Below, one piece after another: positions 1-4,269 of a stretch of 7,306 nucleotides of DNA (positions are counted from its first letter, which is position 1; the number at the start of each line of letters is the position of its first letter). This stretch comes from Spirochaetota bacterium (GTDB taxonomy: Bacteria; Spirochaetota; Spirochaetia; DSM-27196; PWMO01). The notes beneath the pieces were generated by a model. The model was not told where the DNA came from. It did no database searches and saw only the letters and a program-made list of their open reading frames with translations. A program made the position numbers and the translations under genes. Location: contig JAAAOR010000045.1 in the NCBI GenBank assembly GCA_009908735.1, forward strand, positions 1 to 7,306, written 5' to 3'.

Positions 1-80
1 ACCGACCGGGCGCCCGCCGACTGGGCTCCGGCGGTGGCCGCGAGAGATGTGAGAAGCAGCAGAATGGCCGCCGTTTTCAT
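1..80 (-). CDS. Possible secreted-protein gene, 5' end only, runs off the left edge
   Basis: A very strong Shine-Dalgarno sequence (AAGGAGGGGG on the minus strand, positions 92-83) lies 2 nt before an ATG at 80. The first codons read MKTAAILLLLTS, a short positive n-region followed by a hydrophobic core, as in a Sec signal peptide. After codon 12 the frame becomes Arg-rich (RGHRRSPVGG), which is atypical. A shift of one base at about position 46 would instead give LAATAGAQSAGARS, a plausible end of a signal peptide with an A-G-A cleavage site. So either the gene carries a frameshift (real or a sequencing error) or the start is fortuitous. Only about 26 codons are inside the window, so no function can be assigned. 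It lies about 100 bp downstream of the antitoxin on the same strand. Confidence 0.35.
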   Translation of the reverse strand, partial: MKTAAILLLLTSLAATAGAQSAGARS

Positions 81-144
81 AGCCCCCTCCTTGCCCGATG
101 GAAGATGCAACAGCTGGGGGCGAAAGGCAAGCAGCGTAAGGCCA

Positions 145-183
145 TCAAAGGAGCACTGCTCGCGTGTCCAGGAAAAGCCTCAT
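145..183 (-). pseudogene. Remnant of a VapC-type PIN toxin (first 12 codons)
   Basis: The ATG at 183 overlaps the antitoxin stop codon as ATGA, the usual arrangement of antitoxin-toxin pairs. It reads MRLFLDTRAVLL and then hits TGA. PIN toxins of this family typically start with M-R-L-L-L-D-T-H-x-L-L-W-W; Asp6 is the first metal-binding acidic residue of the nuclease. The TGA falls where a conserved Trp (TGG) is expected, and the next codon is TGG. No further PIN sequence is recognisable, and only about 60 nt separate the stop from the next candidate start at 80, so the toxin (normally about 125-140 codons) is largely deleted. Assignment rests on these few residues plus the context. Confidence 0.55.
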
Positions 184-401
184 GCTTCCCACTCCTCGAG
201 CTCTTCAGCGGGAAGCGGCTCGAAGAAAGAGTCGGGAATCTCGTCCGGGTAGTGACCCGGGGTGCGTTCCCGGCGCGGTTCGAGCGGTGCTAAGCGGGCG
301 TACGGCTCTCCCACCTTCGCCACGATGATTTCTTCTCCGCGATGCGCGAGTTCGAGAAGCTCGGAGAAGTTCTTCCTGGCTTCGTGGTCGTCAACAATCA
401 T
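180..401 (-). CDS. Type II antitoxin, Phd/YefM family (VapB-like)
   Basis: A 73-residue protein that fits the prevent-host-death antitoxin fold. The N-terminal part (about residues 5-40, with EARKNFSELLELAHRGEEI and the following G-E-P-Y-A-R-L) is the DNA-binding and dimerising domain. The acidic C-terminus, with D-S-F-F-E-P-L-P-A-E-E-L and a final W-E, is the typical toxin-neutralising tail of antitoxins paired with PIN nucleases. Such proteins bind and inhibit the toxin and repress their own promoter. The ATG at 401 has GGGGA 6 nt upstream. The stop overlaps a toxin start (ATGA), but that toxin is broken after 12 codons, so this antitoxin is now solitary. It may persist as a repressor, as protection against a related toxin elsewhere, or simply as a remnant not yet lost. 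Confidence 0.85.
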   Translation of the reverse strand: MIVDDHEARKNFSELLELAHRGEEIIVAKVGEPYARLAPLEPRRERTPGHYPDEIPDSFFEPLPAEELEEWEA

Positions 402-641
402 GTCATCCCCAGCCTACAGCTATGATCTGAAGTGCTCAACACAAGCATGGACGTCCAACCTGAAAAGCGCCCCGGGGCGCCACGCGATGTGCTCCCCTAC
501 GACCGCCGAGGCAATTACCCACTCTTACGAGAAAAAAGTGGGGTTTTCTGCGTCCCACTTTGCATTCTGAGACGCCGGCGTACGTATTGGGATGTAGAGT
601 CGCAATAGTTGATTTCAAACCAAATGTACATGGAGGTACCG
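402..641. other. Divergent intergenic region between antitoxin and lipoprotein genes
   Basis: This 240-bp gap separates the minus-strand antitoxin from the plus-strand lipoprotein, so it should carry both promoters. I see no strong sigma-70 pair for either. A weak candidate for the antitoxin is TTGAGC and TAGGCT with a 17-bp spacer (minus strand, about 437-409). A perfect 14-bp palindrome (GCGCCCCGGGGCGC, 467-480) and a hairpin with a T-run on the minus strand (531-561) are also here. No convincing ORF is present on either strand. Confidence 0.5.
531..561 (-). terminator. Intrinsic-terminator-like hairpin, minus strand
   Basis: On the minus strand AAAGTGGG (561-554) pairs with CCCACTTT (542-535) around an 11-nt loop, and the stem runs straight into a T-rich tail (TTTTTTCTC). 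This is the shape of a Rho-independent terminator. On the plus strand the tail after the stem lacks a T-run. No minus-strand gene ends just upstream of it, since the lipoprotein gene reads the other way. It may insulate the antitoxin from antisense transcription, or be left over from a lost gene. Confidence 0.5.
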
Positions 642-1664
642 ATGATGAAGCTTTCACACATCGTGATCATGACCGTGGTGGCGTTCGCTCTTGTGTTCAC
701 CGGCTGTGATAGTACGGGAGCCGGCGGTGGCGGGGGTAGCGGCAGCGATGGCTCCCTGACGGCCAGTGTTTCCGGAGTCCCCATGGATCTGGAGAGCACC
801 ACCGCAGGCAATGAGGACCTGCTTTTCGCAGCGTTCGTGTTTGACGCCGGAGGAGACCCTTTTAATTCCACAGGTTGGGTAGCTATGGTGGCGGAGGAGA
901 TCGTGGGCGGCAGCGCATCGGGAACCGCCTTTCAGATCGTCGACGACGCGAGGGGAGACGAATGGGTCGGAACCGGCGGCGAGAACTACGAGGTGTACTA
1001 TACCGTCTATCTGGTGACGTTTCCGGAAGAAGGACCTCCGCAGAAAGACGGCAAACACTTCACGGAGAGTAATCCCGAGTACGTCCACGGCACAATTGAC
1101 TGGCAGACGCCCATCACCTACCAGCAGGATGGCGACCACAGCCTTACCAGTAGCTTTGAAAACTATCTGGATACGGCCCATGTAGAGTTTGTGGCCCAGG
1201 GGGCGCTTGGCTTGATCGGTTCGGTGATGGACAATCTCCCTGGAGACGGACCTCCGGATCAATTGGGGACGGTCACCTTGGATCCAACGATAGACGGAAT
1301 CACGGTAGAGATGACTGCGGATAACGGGGATGCGAGCACCATTGATGCCGAGCTCGTCATTACTATTGCCGACTATGTGTTTACCGATACGGGCCTGGAC
1401 CCGGCGCCAACCGCAACAGGGAATATCACGCTCTCGATCTCGGCACCCATCGTTGGGGGGGTACCGCAGGAGGCGGATATGGAAATCGGATTTGCAACAA
1501 CAGACCTGACGCTTTCCCAGGGACCTGATTCCGTTGCAGTTGAAATGGACGGAATCGGCTCCGACCCGGGTAGTGAAGGTTTCGAAACGTTCACCGGCAC
1601 GTTCACCGTTGACGGCGTTGAGCATGACCTGTCCATACTAACGGGGATGTACAATATTCCATAA
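642..1664 (+). CDS. Lipoprotein of unknown function
   Basis: About 340 residues. GGAGG at 632-636 lies 5 nt before the ATG at 642 and 8 nt before the ATG at 645; either is acceptable, and both are preferred over an upstream TTG at 609. The N-terminus has a positive start, a hydrophobic stretch (I-V-I-M-T-V-V-A-F-A-L-V) and a lipobox-like V-F-T-G-C at about residues 18-22, indicating processing by signal peptidase II and lipid anchoring. The -3 residue is Phe, so the box is relaxed compared with the E. coli consensus. A glycine-serine tether (G-A-G-G-G-G-G-S-G-S) follows the cysteine. The mature part is acidic and rich in Thr, Gly, Asp and Val, with alternating hydrophobic patterns suggesting beta structure, probably two domains (about 35-160 and 195-340). 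The C-terminus, with T-F-T-V-D-G-V-E-H-D-L, resembles beta-sandwich lipoprotein domains in general, but I recognise no family. The gene stands alone and is followed by a strong hairpin. Confidence 0.85.
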   Translation: MMKLSHIVIMTVVAFALVFTGCDSTGAGGGGGSGSDGSLTASVSGVPMDLESTTAGNEDLLFAAFVFDAGGDPFNSTGWVAMVAEEIVGGSASGTAFQIVDDARGDEWVGTGGENYEVYYTVYLVTFPEEGPPQKDGKHFTESNPEYVHGTIDWQTPITYQQDGDHSLTSSFENYLDTAHVEFVAQGALGLIGSVMDNLPGDGPPDQLGTVTLDPTIDGITVEMTADNGDASTIDAELVITIADYVFTDTGLDPAPTATGNITLSISAPIVGGVPQEADMEIGFATTDLTLSQGPDSVAVEMDGIGSDPGSEGFETFTGTFTVDGVEHDLSILTGMYNIP

Positions 1665-1678
1665 CGCGAAATGAGCGA

Positions 1679-1707
1679 CAAACGGCCGACGCTGTGTCGG
1701 CCGTTTG
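1679..1707 (+). terminator. Hairpin terminator after the lipoprotein gene
   Basis: A perfect 12-bp stem (CAAACGGCCGAC paired with GTCGGCCGTTTG) closes a 5-nt loop (GCTGT), starting 15 nt after the lipoprotein stop codon. The tail (CTTCACTCT) has only scattered T residues, so termination may be weaker than the stem suggests. As the stem is symmetrical it could act in both directions. Confidence 0.7.
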
Positions 1708-1731
1708 CTTCACTCTACGCGGCTCGAGATC

Positions 1732-1780
1732 AGGTTTCCGCGTCCGGGACCAGAATGTAGCTTCCCGTATGCGGAAACTG
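1732..1780. repeat. Second, imperfect inverted repeat
   Basis: GTTTCCGC followed by GTC and CGGGA (1734-1749) faces TCCCG, TAT and GCGGAAAC (1763-1778). Thirteen of 16 positions pair, with a 3-bp internal mismatch and a 13-nt loop. It lies 24 bp after the terminator hairpin and has no T-run. It could be a protein-binding site, part of a structured transcript, or a degenerate repeat. Confidence 0.5.
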
Positions 1781-1841
1781 TCTCGTTCGTCAAAGCACCG
1801 AGCCCGCAACTTTGTATCTTTACGGCGAGCAAACGAAGCAT

Positions 1842-1990
1842 TCCGCCGAATCTCCTGGCTTCCCAAGAATAAGCAGGCTATACCCTGCCCCGTACAACTC
1901 CTCGAGCTTTTGGCTGCGCTCGGGGCCGCGCAAGGTTTCCTGCTCCGCGTGTTGATCATCCTGCATGCCGGCATCACAAGAGTTCTCTCC
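1842..1990 (+). pseudogene. Broken partial duplicate of the AraC-type regulator promoter and 5' end
   Basis: This stretch aligns with 4217-4365, the upstream region and first codons of the membrane AraC regulator. The upstream part matches at 24 of 34 bases, the -10/start region at 24 of 31, and then 1898-1946 is identical to 4276-4324 over 49 bases, followed by 2 mismatches and 16 more identical bases. The translated copy reads LLELLAALGAAQGFLL as in the regulator. The copy is dead: the GTG start is GTA, the -10 is TATACC instead of TATACT, a one-base deletion near 1965 shifts the frame, and similarity ends by about 1990. The remaining roughly 390 codons are absent. Confidence 0.8.
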
Positions 1991-2163
1991 CAACAACCGG
2001 GACGGAAGAAGACGGAAGAAGGGCGAGAAGCGCGAGGACCGAAACCCGCTCGACAGATCCGGCTACTCTTCCCGCCCGCTTGTAGTGCAGTTCCGCAGGC
2101 ACTTCAAAGATCCGGTGCTCGGCTATGCCGGCGTTCTCTATTGAATCGTCGGGTCGGTAATAT
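1991..2163. other. Region with no convincing gene
   Basis: Between the regulator fragment and the amidase pseudogene I see no gene I can support. Both strands have short open stretches. On the plus strand a frame ending about 2149 reads PLVVQFRRHFKDPVLGYAG and looks protein-like, but it has no start and no recognisable family. On the minus strand a frame overlapping it is equally open. It may hold another gene remnant. Confidence 0.3.
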
Positions 2164-2962
2164 ATGATGCGAGGAGCATGGGGCCGGCCGATCGGAAATG
2201 GAGACAGGGCCATAGGTACGATCGCTTCTCTCACCGCTACTGAAATTGCGAAGAAGGTCAACTCCGCCCTCAATGCCGTGGTGATCCCCCTTTTTGAGCA
2301 GGCTTGCAGGGACGCTGAGACCGCCGACGAGACGCGGCGCCGCGGCGCCGCCCTCGGCCCGCTGCATGTCGTGCCGATGTCAATCAAGGAACAGTTCCTG
2401 GTGAAACACACGGCCACCACCTTCGGCTTACCTCATCAGAGACGCCATCGGGCAGCTCTTCGTTGGGGCTGGGAGGGGATGTCGGCGGGAGTATCCGCGA
2501 ACCGGCGCACTTTTGCGGCATTCAGGGGCTGAAGCCCACCGCCGGACGAGTCACGAACTTCGATACCCTGCCGGATGGGAACGCATGTAGCAGGGGATGA
2601 TGCGCCCTTTCGGACAGGTCCGGTTGTCGCGCGTTATCGCCCAAACCGGACGGCGCTCCGCTCGAGAGTTCTGGAATCTCCTCGAGGAACGAAATACCTA
2701 CCGCTTACGCTTTATCGACGCGATGGACGCCGGCGCGTTCGACGCCATCATCTGTCCGCCCACATCCTTGCCGGCCGCCCGCCATTGGCGAGAGGATGTT
2801 GTGCCGGCTGTGATGAGCGCCCTCGAACGTCACTTTCGCGCGCAGGCAGATTACCCGGACCGCCCCCCCGATTTTGAATTGAACTCCGTAGCGCGGGTCG
2901 CCGAGGGGAGCGGCTATGCGATCCTGGACCTTGCTGCTAGAGCGACTTCAAAAGGTCGATGA
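2164..2962 (+). pseudogene. Amidase-signature family hydrolase pseudogene
   Basis: Fragments of one amidase-signature enzyme (GatA/fatty-acid-amide-hydrolase-like, usually about 500 residues or more) appear in the correct order but in different frames and with large gaps. Fragment 1 (about 2218-2450) has ASLTATEIAKK, then [28 protein letters not shown] with the catalytic Lys, and TTFGLP. Fragment 2 (about 2450-2590, frame shifted) has [19 protein letters not shown] with the Ser nucleophile and [11 protein letters not shown]. Fragment 3 (about 2615-2770) has GRRSAREFWNLLEERN and FDAIICPP. Fragment 4 (about 2775-2873) has the C-terminal ARHWREDVV and FRAQADYPDRPP. Missing are about 20 residues after EIAKK, the GSSGG segment with the second catalytic Ser, a long middle part, and about 100 residues before ARHWRED. 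The frame then reads on to 2962 without family similarity. It cannot make an active enzyme. It converges on the HepT-like gene and overlaps its 3' end by 26 bp. Confidence 0.85.
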
Positions 2963-3413
2963 AATTCGCGATCGCCGTTTTCCAGGAGCTCACCATATCC
3001 GGCAAGCGCTTTTGGAGGAGGAGCAGTTTTTCCGGATCCAGATTCTTTCGGTACATGTTACGAAAAACGTGGCGAAAGGCCCGAAGTTCGTCGATCTGCT
3101 CCGCCGTTGGTCTGTCGATTACCGGGGGCCGAATTCCCTCGATGGAAAGGGTCATCCGGTGGAGAAGCTCCTTGTGCCACCCTTCGCTGCCGATATCGTT
3201 TTCGAAGTGCTTCGTGATGCGAAGAAAAGAGTTCTCCATTAGGTTGTACAGGTTATGGAGGGTGTATCCCAGGGCCGCATAATCGAGTTCTTCGGTTGCC
3301 CCGGCGCCGATACGCTTCATGCTTTTGTTATTGCTTTCCAGGAGATCCGAAAGCGCTTGGAGGTCACCTTCCAGCTCCGCTATCAGCAGAGCGCGATCAG
3401 CGTCGTCTTTCAT
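2937..3413 (-). CDS. HepT-like RNase toxin of an MNT/HepT toxin-antitoxin pair
   Basis: A 158-residue, mostly alpha-helical protein. A first helical half contains YTLHNLYNLMENSFLRI (about 50-66), and the second contains LRAFRHVFRNMYRKNLD (about 110-126). The latter carries the conserved Arg, His and Tyr (R111/R114, H115, Y121) of the HepT-like (HEPN) RNase family. HepT toxins are dimeric RNases; in studied pairs the partner nucleotidyltransferase silences them by adding AMP to the motif Tyr. The start ATG (3413) lies inside the 3' end of the partner gene (17-bp overlap), so the two are translationally coupled. The gene ends inside the unrelated tail of the amidase pseudogene, with no terminator visible. 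Length and motifs look intact. The closest subfamily is probably the one often listed as HepT-like domain protein rather than classical DUF86. Confidence 0.8.
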   Translation of the reverse strand: MKDDADRALLIAELEGDLQALSDLLESNNKSMKRIGAGATEELDYAALGYTLHNLYNLMENSFLRITKHFENDIGSEGWHKELLHRMTLSIEGIRPPVIDRPTAEQIDELRAFRHVFRNMYRKNLDPEKLLLLQKRLPDMVSSWKTAIANFIDLLKSL

Positions 3414-3753
3414 ACAAGACCTTGCCCTTTGCGTGCACCCGTTCCCGGATATGTGGATAGAGATTATTCAAGTCGACCACATCAATGGGTTCAGACAGAC
3501 TCAGGAGCCACCCGCTCACTTTGAGAAAATCCGTGCTTTCTATGGCGATATCGATGTCCCTGACGATCCCCTCATTGTCTTCCGCCAGGGAGCCAAAGAG
3601 AATGATCTCGGAAACCTGCGGGTCCCGTTCCAGGATGCCGTCGACGATTCGGGGAAGTAGCGCTTCGTAGCGCTCCCGTTGCTTCCGGGCTACCTCCCGT
3701 TTTTGTGTCGCTCTGTTCCGATAAAACTGTCGCAGCGTCTCCCTCGAATCCAC
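3397..3753 (-). CDS. Minimal nucleotidyltransferase antitoxin (MNT/MntA-type)
   Basis: From the GTG at 3753 this is 118 residues. An N-terminal basic helix (about 10-40) leads into the nucleotidyltransferase core: S-E-I-I-L-F-G-S-L-A-E-D at about 48-59, then D-I-D-I-A at 66-70. G54-S55, ten residues, then D66-x-D68 is exactly the GSX10DXD motif of MntA antitoxins, which AMPylate and neutralise HepT toxins. A further Asp (D91 or D94) could complete the metal site. The gene precedes and overlaps the HepT-like gene, as expected. The start is uncertain. In-frame ATG 3885 (GGGGA 6 nt upstream) would add 44 residues unlike any nucleotidyltransferase. I prefer 3753 because family similarity begins near DSRETLRQFY and because a sigma-70-like promoter ends 7 nt before this GTG, which has no Shine-Dalgarno and would be leaderless. 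Confidence 0.8.
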   Translation of the reverse strand: MDSRETLRQFYRNRATQKREVARKQRERYEALLPRIVDGILERDPQVSEIILFGSLAEDNEGIVRDIDIAIESTDFLKVSGWLLSLSEPIDVVDLNNLYPHIRERVHAKGKVLYERRR

Positions 3754-3789
3754 GCAAACTATAATGGTAGGTGGATTACCGGTGGTCAA
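3754..3789 (-). promoter_or_regulatory. Candidate promoter of the MNT/HepT operon
   Basis: On the minus strand TTGACC (3789-3784, 5 of 6 matches to the -35 consensus) is separated by 17 bp from CATTAT (3766-3761, 4 of 6 matches to the -10). Transcription would start at or next to the GTG at 3753, giving a leaderless mRNA. If the upstream ATG at 3885 is the real start, this box would be fortuitous. Confidence 0.45.
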
Positions 3790-3885
3790 TACATCCGTGA
3801 CCGCCGGTAGCGCACGACCAAACAACTCCAGTCGGCGGTTTCGCTGGTAGTAGCTATCATCACCGTTCGTCTGAGAACGATGCAT

Positions 3886-4256
3886 TATGTTCCCCGCCAA
3901 CGGGGCTTTCCGTGGGGAAACTCCTGCCGGCGGCGAACGCAAAGTTCACTCCAACTCCGGACGACGACGTCTTCGATTGTTTCTGAGGAACAATAGCGGG
4001 CGCTGAATGGACACTTATGAAGTAAACGCTGTGCTCCCGGGAGCGTGAGCGGGCGGAAGGGCGCCGGAGGCGGTGCGGCGCGGGACGCGCCGCACGGAAC
4101 CCCTGGAGCACGCGACCCCGGGCCGAAGGCGCGGGGGCACGCACAGGATCGGCAGAGGCCTGAGCGGTTGCGGGTGAGCGGACCACGTGTGGGCTCTCAG
4201 AAACGACTACCTGGGTAATTTCGCCGAAGTTTCTGGCGCGCCGCGAATAACCGGGC
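3886..4256. other. Divergent intergenic region upstream of the MNT/HepT operon and the regulator
   Basis: No gene is supported here. The left part (to about 4020) has lower GC and contains a short inverted repeat, ATTGTT (3976-3981) and AACAAT (3989-3994). The right part (about 4030-4140) is extremely GC-rich and full of palindromes, described separately. The segment from 4217 is the conserved upstream region shared with the broken regulator copy at 1842. An open minus-strand frame over 3860-4186 is Arg/Pro/Ala-rich and is best explained by composition. Confidence 0.5.
4031..4136. repeat. GC-rich palindrome cluster (REP-like)
   Basis: Several strong inverted repeats lie within about 105 bp. 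They are a 12-bp palindrome GCTCCCGGGAGC (4033-4044); a perfect 10-bp stem GTGCGGCGCG / CGCGCCGCAC with a 3-nt GGA loop (4073-4095); and a hairpin CCCCG-G-GCC / GGC-G-CGGGG with a GAA loop and one G-G mismatch (4116-4136). GTGCTCC (4031-4037) pairs with GGAGCAC (4105-4111), enclosing the first two. This resembles repetitive extragenic palindromes or a structured RNA. Whether it is repeated in the genome cannot be told from one window. Confidence 0.6.
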
Positions 4257-4269
4257 TATACTCTATCCC
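4257..4269 (+). promoter_or_regulatory. -10 element directly before the regulator's GTG start
   Basis: TATACT (4257-4262, 5 of 6 matches to TATAAT) is followed by 7 nt and then the GTG start at 4270. There is no Shine-Dalgarno in between, so a transcript would begin at or beside the start codon (leaderless). No good -35 is seen at the usual distance. The dead copy has TATACC at the same place (1879-1884). Confidence 0.5.

Noticed and set aside
467..480. 14-bp perfect palindrome as an operator or attachment site
   Set aside because: With no spacer and only G and C it could arise by composition; no second copy or associated gene supports a specific role.
654..1625. A 323-codon open frame on the minus strand opposite the lipoprotein gene
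   Set aside because: It is Arg/His/Cys-rich with no ribosome binding site or family resemblance, and it mirrors a convincing plus-strand lipoprotein gene.
1694..2167. A 157-codon plus-strand open frame
   Set aside because: It passes through the terminator hairpin and the regulator fragment, has no ribosome binding site, and only the LLELLAALGAAQGF segment is meaningful, as part of the duplicate.
1974..2420. A 148-codon minus-strand open frame
   Set aside because: Much of it is antisense to the amidase fragments; the rest shows no recognisable domain.
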